From Glomus cerebriforme (lineage: Eukaryota > Glomeromycota > Glomeromycetes > Glomerales > Glomeraceae), in NCBI GenBank assembly GCA_003550305.1, contig QKYT01000172.1, positions 72,909 through 136,908 of the forward strand: a stretch of 64,000 bases of DNA, read 5' to 3'. Both the position numbers and the translations under genes were made by a program. The stretch's first letter is position 1; every line of letters begins with the position of its first letter. This document shows, in pieces, positions 22,342 through 32,639 of this stretch. The notes under the pieces were generated by a model. The model was not told the origin of the DNA. It did no database searches and worked only from the letters and a program-made list of their open reading frames with translations.

Positions 22342-23738
22342 ATGGAAAATTCCAAAGTCAATAATGATGATAGTGATGATATTGAATGGGTTGTACGTGA
22401 CCCTAGTCCTACACCATGTAAGATTGGTTTTTCTTATTATTAATAAAATATCAAAAAATAAAATTCATATATTCTTATTTTTCAATATAAAAAGCTCCAT
22501 CATTACAACTTTTTGAACTTGTGAGCAAATATGTGGATGATGATTATATACGCGCACAATTGAGAAGTATCAAATTTTTTGGTTCAAAATTTCGATTTTC
22601 TCCAGAAATACTTGCAGATGATATAGATCAAATGGCTCTCATTTTTAATCCAAATACGCTTAGATTTTCTATTTGTTATGATGAAATGAAATATGAAGTA
22701 TTAATTCCATATCATCAACTTTTGGGATGTACCATTAAGGATGAAAGAATGATGGAAATTAGGTTTAAACGTGAATGCATGAAACTTGTAAGTTACACAT
22801 ATCTTCAAAAAAAAAAATATTTTCGAGAGAATTTTTAAAAAATTTTAAAATTTTATTTTATTTATAGTTTTTTTTTCATGCAGAAGGTTTTCCTTATGTA
22901 TCTTCACCCATAGAATTAGATGAAGATCCAGCAGGGGGGAAATTTACATTTTGTGAGAGATTGATTGTAAAAGCTTTACATGCTTCAGATTTTGGATTTT
23001 TAAAAAGGATTAAATTTGAAATGAGACAAATTGAAAATGCATCAAGATTAAAGAGAATACAAAATATGGTAAGATTTTATTAATTCTGAAATTTATAGAT
23101 TATGGAATTTTTCACAAATTTTCTGAAAACAAATTTCAGAAATTGTCCACCGAAGAACCTGGATCTTTCACGACTGTTGCTCAACAAATAAGTCATAAAG
23201 TTAAAGCTTCAGTCTTCCACACGATCAAGACAAAAAACAACTCAAACTTTACGAAAAGCGGTCATGAACGCGAAATTTTTTTAGATCGGAATTCGCGAAC
23301 CTATAATCAAAAAAAACTTGTGGGTGGACAACAGCATCGAATTTATAAAATTCAACATAATGGACATATTCCTAATGGAATGAACCATTTTAATGATAAA
23401 AATCAAAAAGAACCGGAGCAGGTAAAATATAATATGTATTATATTATAAAATTATTTTTAAAGGTTCTAATAAATCTGCTTTTAAAAAGCTTTATATTAC
23501 GATTACTTTCCCAACGCGAAAATGCGCCATGTTTTATCCAATTGATGGCTCATTATATTATCTTCAAATGCAACTTAAAACTCGATTTGAAAAGAAACAT
23601 AAATGGCGTTTTCTCTGGTATAAATCAAGCAATGGTTATTGGGACAAACTAATTAGTGAGAAGGATTGGCAATTTGCTATACATGAGAGATTGAGAGAAA
23701 AAGGTTTTATTAGAATTGAGATTTATATGAAGCCATAA
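22342..23738 (+). CDS. Unknown protein with PB1-like C-terminal domain, paralogue A
   Basis: Reconstructed as five exons with GT-AG introns of 68-80 bases: 22342-22417, 22495-22787, 22868-23068, 23140-23421, 23490-23738 (366 residues). The first half has an acidic start (DDSDDIEWV) and a beta-rich region with MALIFNPNTLRFSICYDEMK. This faintly recalls the PH-like N-terminal region of fungal RNA-dependent RNA polymerases; that is inference only, and no polymerase catalytic domain is present. A conserved DEDPAGGKF element follows. The last ~80 residues (LYITITFPTRKCAMFYPIDG to RIEIYMKP) resemble a PB1 domain: basic patch, then WYKSSNGYWDKL as an OPCA-like acidic loop, then a terminal strand. 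PB1 domains mediate heterodimerisation in fungal polarity and NADPH-oxidase complexes. A paralogue lies tail to tail at 24161-25451. The start at 22342 was chosen by comparison with it; an in-frame alternative begins at 22195. Confidence 0.75.
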
Positions 23739-24160
23739 TTTACTTTTGTTTGCTTTATGTAGAGATAAATAAATTTTTTAATTCATTATTACATTTATAT
23801 CATGAAATTTACAAAATTTTAGTATAGAACTTTTGCGTGTTAACTTTTTATAATTTATTTTGAAAAAATACTGAATAATAATTTTAAACTATCGCCATAA
23901 AATCCCCCGAAATCACGGCATTAAGAAATTAACCATGTGACGAATAACATAGGATTTTACAGCCTGAAAAAATTTTAAGCCTCAATTTAAATTTGAGTTA
24001 TTGTAACAAGAGAATAGCTGCAGGTGATGATATTTTGCTAATCATGGTATCAGAAATATAATTTAATTTCTAAAAGAAATTAAACAGAAAAATAACCTTT
24101 TCTTTGGGGCGAAAGAAAATCCCTAAAGTCAAACTAACAAAATTTACATGAAGTATGTGA
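23739..24160. other. Convergent intergenic spacer between the two PB1-type genes
   Basis: It contains a segment (23895-23975) with cacggcattaagaaattaac and catgtgac that resembles the reverse complement of part of the MITE at 17755-17952. It may be a degraded member of that family. Confidence 0.4.
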
Positions 24161-25451
24161 TTATCTCATAAAAACCTCAATTCTGGGAATTGGTTTACTC
24201 ATAACCTGCTTTTTAACAGATGTCCAAACACTATCATTATTGAGAATAGCCCAACCTCCCGTTTTATTTTTATACCACATTCTTTCCCATTTCCAACCAA
24301 ATCGTTGTCCGATATGAAATTGGAAGTGATTGAAAATTCCATCGGATGGGTAGATAATTGCGCGTTTTTGAGTAGGGCAGATACATGTGATGTACAACTA
24401 CAAAAAAAATTAAGACATTAGCATAGTAATTACTCGCCTTTTATACCGTAGCTCATTTTAATAAAATCATATCAATATTCTACCTCTCGCTTTTTAATTG
24501 CATTGTCATATCTAACAGGCAATATATCCTGTCGCAAACCATTATCTGAATTTGCATAACTTCTTGGAGGATCATTTTGTACCCTAGCAATTGGAGGTGC
24601 TCTGTTTCTATTGTCTCTATTATCTCTATTGTCTCTGTTTAAAGTTCTTGGATTATATATAAAATCATTATTATTCCTCGACCTTCGAGCGTCAACCTTC
24701 AAGATTAATTTTAAGTAAAATTAAATAAATCATATTTATGCAATAAAATGCAAAAAAAGATCATTTACTTGTTTATTCGTATTTCTTGATCTACTGATCA
24801 TTTTCTTGATCCATTCATCTACTAAATTATACTCTCGTCCGATAGAACAACTCGATTTAAGGTTGATGCAGGATATGCCGCTTAATTTTCCACCAGTTGG
24901 ATCAGAATCTCTCGGGATACATGTACCTTTGAACGAATAACCTTTTGGATGGTAGTAATACTAAAAATATATAAACGTCAGTAGTAGTCGTTTATGAATA
25001 AAGTGAAAATAAAAACTAATTACCGATCTACTAAATCTAGGATGAAGTCTAAAGATCACGGAATTATCTCGAGTAATTTTAAATTCTTCAACTTCTCTTA
25101 TTTGGAATGATATCTCATCTTTCATATGATTCAAACAAATTGAAACTTCTAATGTTTTATCATTCAAAAATAATGCCATACTTCCTTCAGAAGCAGTTAT
25201 ACATTCACTTCTTGAGCTGTTGAAATGGATTTGTTTTAAGGGTATTTCTAAAGAATTTGTATGTCTTACAATTTTGCGAGAACCTTTCGGAGACGAACCT
25301 TCAGTTTTTAAAGTGAGGGTAGTAATTTTTTTTGGTTTATTTCATTTTTTTTTTTTGAGTAAAAATACTCAAAAAAAAAAAAAAAATTAAATAAAATACC
25401 AGAAACCCATTCTATTTGGTCTTCCTCGATAGTGTCTCCGTCTCTCATCAT
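24161..25451 (-). CDS. Unknown protein with PB1-like C-terminal domain, paralogue B
   Basis: Five exons on the minus strand with GT-AG junctions: 25400-25451, 25024-25298, 24769-24960, 24484-24696, 24161-24397 (322 residues). All phases agree. It matches paralogue A block by block: acidic start (EEDQIEWVSG), MALFLNDKTLEVSICLNHMK, YYYHPKGYSF with DPTGGKL, a variable linker, then LYITCICPTQKRAIIYPSDG to RIEVFMR. The C-terminal ~79 residues look like a PB1 domain with WYKNKTGGWAIL as the acidic-loop equivalent, though it is poor in acids. The linker in exon 4 carries a RDNRDNRDNRNR low-complexity stretch absent from A. The two genes converge on a 422-base spacer. Function unknown. Confidence 0.75.
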
Positions 25452-25903
25452 TTTAAAGATTCTAAAAAAGAACTCTTTAAAAATCGAAATTGTAAAAGTA
25501 TCGAAAGTATCGAGCGAATATTGAAGAAACAAAAATTGTTTTTATTAATTGTTGTAATGGAAATAATTAAATTTAGTTAAATTAATCGGATATTTCCCAC
25601 ACATCTGCGTGATAAATATACTAACTATGTTTTTTATGCATATTCGCTAATTATTGATCTTTTATTAAAATTTATTATTTACTTTATTTATTTAAATGAG
25701 AAATTTTATTGTCGTCCTTATTTAAGAACATGAAATAAATTTAGACAAATAAATAAGGGGATATCATTATTTATTTTAGGGGAATCAGATAAATTAAAAT
25801 TAACCATTTATACTTAGCAGAATTTGATAATCATTCATAAAAAAAAGTTTAGGTGTTGATGAACATTAAATTGTCTGTAAAAACTATCCCTTTGATGGAA
25901 AAA
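25452..25903. other. Intergenic DNA between the PB1-type gene and DUS3
   Basis: It holds the 5' region of the gene at 24161-25451 and the 3' region of DUS3. No separate feature is seen. Confidence 0.5.
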
Positions 25904-28900
25904 TCAACCTTCATATGAATTTGAAGCATGTTTTGGTAGAAATACAAAACTATCAGGAGCGGGTCCCAATAACATTTCACTGAAAAAAAAAAAAATTTTT
26001 TTTTTAATAAAATCTAATTGATTAAAAAATATATATATATAAGCGCATTAAATATTACCTAATTTTAACCCAATCTTTACTATTTGGACTTGCCATTAAT
26101 GTTTCTAATTCATCTCTACCATGGAAAGCGGGTGGACGCTCATTTATACGTTGTGGTAATACTTCAAGCAATCCAACAGGAATATATCTAATAATTTAAT
26201 AAAAATTAATCTCAACTTTTATCAATTCAAATGAGTTAAAAAAACTTACCTGTATAAAAAACTCATCCATTCACATAAAAATCTCCTAGTATTGTTTATT
26301 CCCTATAAGATTAGGGAATTAGCATAAAAATTTCAAAACAGAAACAATTGAAAAAATTCCGTAAAATGTTTTCAACTAACAATTGTATCAGAACCCCAAT
26401 GTTCTATTCCATAATCACAAAACTTTTTTAATATATCAAATCTTTCTTTTGATGAAATATCATAATGTCGTTTAGATTTGATTTCATCAAAAATCCAGGG
26501 TTTGATCTAAAGCAAATAAATCATAAATTTATTAATGATAAATTTACAATTTAACGAGAAAAAAACAATGTATACCAATGCTCCACGTCCAATCATAACT
26601 CCATCAACATGATCGTTTTCAATGTGATGGTAATAATCTTCATATCCTAACACATCTCCATTACCTTATATTATTGTCAGAATAATAAATTGATAAAATT
26701 GTCAGAATAAAAATAAATTGATAAAAATTTCATTTTAAAAGTAATGAAGTAATGAGATTACCAAAGAAATTCATTTCACTTGTTTTGAGCGAGATCTTAG
26801 AAATGTAATCCCAATCGGCAAGTTTTGTGTATCTTTGTTGACGTGAACGACCATGTAGCTGTACATTTAAGATAGAACTTCTTTAATAAATATTTTAATA
26901 TTGTATTTAAATAACTATATAGATTTGTATTATAACAAACCGTAGCCAATTCAACTCCCTAAGATAATTGGTCATTAATAAGTAATTATAATTACGCGAT
27001 ATATAATTGTAAATTTTTTAAATTATAAATTTATAATATAAATACCCAATTCTGAAATTTAGGAATCAATTTATGAGCAAGTGGCAAATTATCTAAAATT
27101 CCTGTACGCAATTTCACTGTTACAGGAATATCCATAACCTAATCAATATAAATATAATTAATATAGTAAAAATGATGAAAGAAAGAAAATTTTAAAATAT
27201 TAATTCATTTACCTTATTCATTCCCTTAATAATTTTCCCCAACCTTCCATCATGCATCAATAACTTGCTTCCACCTCCCTATAATAATATAACTTTTCAG
27301 TTAAATCTTATTCTTTAAATAAACCTTTTTATCTACCCATTTCTAACCTTATTAAAAACCAGATCTATAGGACAACCCAAATTTACATCAACAAAATCAG
27401 CTTCGATTTCGTTGTTTAACAACTCTGCGCATTTTACAAGATGTTCAGCTTTCGCACCACAAATTTGTACACCAAAACAGTCTTCACTAATATGTCTTTT
27501 CAATAAAGCCCATTCACTTTGTTGTCCCTGCAATAAATTTGTTGCCATTGCCATTTCTCCACATGTTATATCAGCTCCAAATTCTTTACAAATGCGTCGA
27601 AAAGGTAAATTCCCAACTGTTGTAAGTGGTGCTAGATATAACTTATTTTTAAACGTTATCTTGAAGTTTTTTAAATAACAATTTATTTTATTTTTATTTT
27701 AAATTTTGTAAATACGAAAAAAAAAATTAGAATAAAATAAAATAAATTCACCTTTTTTTTTTCACAAGTGCGCAATGGTACATCTGGAGTATCTATAAAT
27801 TCTTCCACATTAACATCGTCTTTTGATTTTAATTCCGTTCCTTCGATTTTTACCTTTTCTTTACACTTAGAATCACTATCTTCTAATTTTATCTTTTTTC
27901 TTACATCCGTACTCTCAATATCTGAGTTAGAATTTTCACCAGTAGTATCATCTTTTGATTTTAATTCCATTTCTCCGATTTTTACCTTTACTTGACTTTT
28001 GGAATCACTATCCTCTAATTTTATCCTTTTTCTTACATTTGTACTTTCAAAATCTGAGTTAAAATTTACATCAGGTTCCTCTTTAGCTTTTACTTCACTT
28101 TTATCTAGTTGTTCTGATAGTTCTACAATGGTAACGGAATCTTCCTGCTTCTCTTCCAATGGTTTGCTAAGTTTGTTATCAGGATTTAATTTTGCCAATC
28201 TATTTGCTTTCTCTAACTCTCTTTGTTCTTCAATTTCCTGTTGCATTTCTACAAGATATGCATCAGATTTGGGAAATTTATACTATAATAATAAAAAAGT
28301 TATTAAATATGAAATAAAGTGAATTTATATAGGAGATAATAGAATATTACAATACCGAATGTGTCCTAAGTTGTTTTTGGACATGAATAGATTGAATGTT
28401 TTTTTCTTCAACAAATATTCCAGAAGATATAAGCTAAAAAATTACATTGTTTGAATAGTAAGTAAATAACAAATAGAATTTCTTTTTAAATTTAAATGAA
28501 TATCTTACTTCTTCATTCACAATTAATTTTCCATCAGGCGACAAATGAGCCTTTAAATAGCGACATCTATATCCAAATCGGCATCTTTTAATAAATAGAA
28601 AATAAAATAAATAAACAATATCAGTAAACAAAAAATAATATTTTATTATAATCAAGTGCTTTAATACATACTTTCCAAATTTCTCAAAGTTCGCGCATAT
28701 ATCGCCTAAATCCTCATCTTTGATGTCTAAAAATGCCGCTAAATCATGACTGAATTTACAACTACAAAAAACGAGGGAGAGATATTTATAATAAGGATGT
28801 TCAGTGATAAATTTTTTCTTCTTTTTGAAAAAAAAAAACAATTATCTGAACTTACAATTCATTGGCACATTGTTCACCCAGAGAGATTTTATGGCACAGC

Positions 28901-29338
28901 TATAAGATATAAAATAAGAGATTATAAATATAACAAATATAAATAAAGTTAAAATTATGGAAAAATACTAACACGAATTGGTTCGGCAAACGTTTTTTTT
29001 GCTTGTTCTTTGTTTCGTCCTCGTTTCCTTGTAACTCGAGATTTCTTTTTTGATGGCTCCTATAAATTATAATAAAATAAATATTGGTTGTGTTGTTTAA
29101 AATTTTGAAAATTAGATAATTATTATCTCACTTTATTTTTAGAATCATCGTCCACTTCGTCACCAAAAACAGGCTCAGAATTTTCTTGTATATCTTGACT
29201 ATGGACAATAAATCTGTTAAAGTTATATTAGTTAATATTTTATTACAATTAAGAAAATCATCATATTCATTTGAAAAATTACTCTGCTTTCACGGGAGCT
29301 ATACCACGTCTTTTTGAAGAATTATTGACAACTTCCAT
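25904..29338 (-). CDS. DUS3: tRNA-dihydrouridine(47) synthase, DUS3-type, about 18 exons
   Basis: Flavoenzyme that reduces uridine-47 in the tRNA variable loop (family knowledge). The start is at 29338 ([12 protein letters not shown]) and the stop at 25904-25906. GT-AG introns allow a continuous reading of roughly 700 residues. In order: a basic N-terminus, then two CCCH zinc fingers ([43 protein letters not shown]), which characterise Dus3. A long charged linker follows (28256-27765), then the TIM-barrel with [46 protein letters not shown] (catalytic Cys in GCP), [38 protein letters not shown] and [15 protein letters not shown] for FMN and tRNA binding. The C-terminal helical part ends [15 protein letters not shown]. 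The linker contains an internal duplication around IKLEDSDSK. Exon boundaries were drawn by eye, so small errors are possible. Confidence 0.9.
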
Positions 29339-29867
29339 TTGGGAAAATATCAACTTTATTTGATAATAAATAAAAAAAATTGAAAAAAAAAAGATCTTCC
29401 GAATTTTATAAATTTCCCAAAAATGGTATGATGTAAGATTTTGACAGCCGAGTCACGGATGATAAAAAAATATGTAAATCTATGATGAAAACCTATAAAG
29501 TATAAAACGGATTGGAAAAATTTTTCATTAAAGGCTATTTAGACACTGCGATTCTTCATATCTTATGTTTATACTCCAAATTATAACTTTCCTGTGATGC
29601 ATATATTTGATCTTTATTCAGATTGGAATGGAGTAGCTTTAGTTAATTTTAAAAGACGAATATTATTGCTTTTGCATTTAGTTTTATACATTGCCTTCTC
29701 TTAACATTTGCCTTGACAACTCTTTTATAATTGAAATTCGCCAATTTCAAATTCAATACCCAAAAAATGAGATTAACCTTCATAATGTTCTAAACGAAAT
29801 TGTTATTAGACAGTCACAATAATGTAACTTCAAAATAATATAAGCGATAATAACCAATAGGACCCTA
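29339..29867. other. Intergenic DNA upstream of DUS3
   Basis: No gene seen. It should contain the DUS3 promoter. Confidence 0.5.
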
Positions 29868-30164
29868 CTATGCCAGTTGTTTTTTAAAATCTCCACTTTT
29901 CATTGATCCGATAATTATTTGGCGAAATGAACGAGCCCACATTTGGAGGCCTTTTTGATCTTGCCAACGGGTGTTAACTCTTTCGTGAATCCATTCATTA
30001 TAATTTCGTTTCATCTATAGTTAAAAAATTTTTTTTTATAGTAGAAAAAAAAATTCTTTTTTTCCAATTATAATGAAATTAACAATTTAAATCAGTATTA
30101 AACAAATATACCAAAATAAATCACATGATTTCTTGAAAAAAATTCTTACCTTTACTGATATCAT
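29868..30164 (-). CDS. Possible small spliced gene (53 residues), unrecognised
   Basis: A minus-strand frame from an ATG at 30012-30014 to a TAG at 29868-29870 reads with balanced codon use: MKRNYNEWIHERVNTRWQDQ, then KGLQMWARSFRQ and MKSGDFKKQLA. It is preceded by ctatag, an acceptor. A short first exon, ATG ATA TCA GTA AAG at 30150-30164, ends at a canonical GTAAGAATT donor and joins in frame over a 135-base intron. The protein is small, basic, rich in Trp and aromatics, and has no transmembrane segment. I do not recognise the family; small mitochondrial proteins can look like this, but that is a guess. If the first exon is wrong, the frame still works from the internal ATG. Confidence 0.4.
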
Positions 30165-30606
30165 ACTTTAAAATTTTACTTCTCGATATTTTTATTAGAG
30201 ATCAGAAAGTAGGAGTATTTAGAAATAAAAAAAAAAGCTGTAATATTAGAATTAAACCAACCGTCCAAAAAGATATCTTTTCGCTTCAGTACAAAGAAAA
30301 ATCTTTTTTAAGCAGGAATACCAAACATCCAGGCTTAGATATGGTCGGAATTAGGCGACCCACTGAGGTTCGATAAGAAGGAATCAGATCAATCTATGAT
30401 TAAAAATTATAATCAAAAGATTTAATTCAACTAAAAGAAAGGCCAGTACAAACATTGAGTACATATTTTAACCCATTAATACAATAAACATGCCCATGAA
30501 AACTGATTAACCTTTCTTAAAGAATAATTTACTTGATAGAATGAACCAGATTGAAACAAAATATCGTTGCTAAATGGTTAACTTGTCTGGGAATAAGAGT
30601 TACATA
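30165..30606. other. Intergenic DNA
   Basis: Upstream region of the possible small gene. No other signal is seen. Confidence 0.4.
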
Positions 30607-30813
30607 CACTAGTCGAAGTGACGCGATATCTATCCATCATGGATATCCTGGTGTCTACAGTGGAAGCCTGTCCAATTTCCATTAGGTATCTAAGACATTG
30701 CCAAAAAAAATGGAAACTTCATTAATATTAAGAGTACATCACGGAAATTGGACACATTTCCATAGGATGTTCATAGTGGAAACTAGATTGAAACTATGTC
30801 ACTTCGACCAGTG
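30607..30813. mobile_element. MITE with CACTAGTCGAAGTGAC ends
   Basis: Left CACTAGTCGAAGTGACGCGA and inverted right CACTGGTCGAAGTGACATAG match over about 16 bases. Inside, a second inverted pair (aatttccattaggta and cctatggaaatgtgt on the opposite strand) would extend the hairpin. It is non-coding. Confidence 0.65.
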
Positions 30814-31790
30814 ATAATTGAAACTGCTTACCTGAAAGACATGAAGCGGAAAATATGTACCGGACCGATAGTTTAAAAAAGGAGATTTGTTTGGATTAAC
30901 CATTCCAGCACTTCACTTTCGCGAAGCTTGAGAGAACTACTTCGCGGCTGTTAAATAACAGGTCGAAGATTCAAACCAATAAAGATGAATGCTTACACAA
31001 GAGTGCTTCCCAAGGCACATTTGTAATTATTTATCGAAGTATATTTCACTAGGATATTGCAGAAAAATTTAGATTTAAATTTATTAAGAAAAGGATAGCA
31101 AAAATTTTAAAAGAATCTTTTTATATAAAAAAGTGTGCAGTGAACACAGTGGTAAGAGTAATACCAATTTCGTATTATCCGTTATAACCTTGTTCTTAAA
31201 ATCTATTGAAGTCAAATTTGATTGATGATTACGTTATAAGCGTATAAATATGTTTACCACACTACCAAAATGCTTTGCCTATCGCAAAATTAATCCAACC
31301 AACATCTATAATTTTCCTTCTTCCGTTGTAAGCACTTTTTACACTTTTAAACCATTAAAAAGACGTACATTTTTTTTACCGAATAGATTCCATTACTAAG
31401 AAATGTTGCATAATTGCATATTAATTTCTGGAGATATAATTAACGATTTTGATAAATTCCTAGGAAAATGGTTAGAAAACAACTCACCTGCAGACTTCGT
31501 GCCATAAACCTCAGGTAGGTCATAGGTCTCAAATAACTTTTTTCCCGATGGAGTAGAATATGTAAATTTAGAATATTATAAAAAGTTGGTTATAATTCAT
31601 AATTTAGTATGACTTTTTTGATAAGATCTGTCTAAATTCCTCGTTTTAAGGAAAAATTGCCAAACAATTCAAGCAATGATGAGAAGTTGAATTATCACAA
31701 GTCCATAAGTCATATTTTAAATAATATTTAATTTGATACTTATTGTTTTGATTACTATTTTATTGTATAAAATTATTCATCAGCACAATA
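30814..31790. other. Intergenic DNA, higher GC around 30,880-31,020
   Basis: A GC-richer patch at 30,900-31,000 (ttcgcgaagcttgagagaac, acttcgcggctg) was checked for a tRNA. It does not fold as one and lacks a B-box. Nothing else is supported. Confidence 0.4.
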
Positions 31791-31794
31791 ATTT

Positions 31795-32636
31795 CTTCTT
31801 CGAATGATCCCAAAGCACTGCAAAGACGTCATTAGTTTCATTCGGTTGTGGATGTGATCCTGTCATTAAATAAGTCAATAGTTTTTATCAAAATTTATTA
31901 GAAATTAAATTTTGTAAAGCAGTTTTAGAAAGAACTTTATGGTTCATAAATTAAATTTGAATCTTTCCGACAAAATATTTGCTATATTTTGTTTAATTAC
32001 AGAATTAAATTGAGCATCATTATTACCCAAACAGCATTTCCTAAAGCTGATTGATATCGAGAAGCTTTATTCTTAATTTTTTAGTTGTTGTTCTAATTGA
32101 TCATATCTTCTCTCTACAAGCATTATCATTCATCTCAAGTCTCAACAAAATTTCATTATTTAATTTAATAAACTCTTTTCAATATATCAAATTTTTATTA
32201 AGCTGTTACATTCCTCAACTAATTTTTAATTCTTTTTTCAATTATTATTGATCCTTTTGATTCGATTTTTTCAGATTCGTTAATGTATTGTTCAAAATTC
32301 CTTATAGTTCGTATCTTCACCTATTATTTGCTGATTTTTGGGTACGTGGATGCTTCTCCAGGAACATTTCGTTGTACATGTGTTACATTTCTAGAAGTTT
32401 ATTTTGTTTATTTGAATCATTGTTATCAGAATCATTATTATAAATTTCTTGCATAAGTAAACCCAAAACTTTTCCGAAATTTCATTAAAATTAACACTTG
32501 AATCATCTAAATCATAAATAATTTACTAAAAATGGTTTTAATATTCCCAAAAGTAATTTCTGGCTCCAAGAGGAGGACTATCAATAACCATAAGTTCTGA
32601 CAAAATTCGATAAAAAAAATTGTTATGTTTATTCAT
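31795..32636 (-). pseudogene. Decayed coiled-coil type gene of the Glomeromycotina hypothetical class
   Basis: The minus strand starts with an ATG at 32636 (MNKHNNFFYRILSELMVIDS, then PPLGARNYFWEY). It continues in shifting frames with NVTHVQRNVPGEASTYPKIS near 32375-32310 and KIKNKASRYQSALGNA near 32075-32030. The KASxYQSALGNA phrase following a helical region is one I associate with a large hypothetical family in Rhizophagus; this is from memory and unverified. Many stops and frame shifts show it is not functional. Confidence 0.4.
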
Positions 32637-32639
32637 TTT

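Noticed and set aside
27412..28322. Plus-strand frames across DUS3
   Set aside because: They are antisense shadows of DUS3 exons.
30900..31020. Possible tRNA gene
   Set aside because: Sequence resembling a T-arm (ggtcgaagattcaaacc) does not pair as one, and no acceptor stem or A-box was found.
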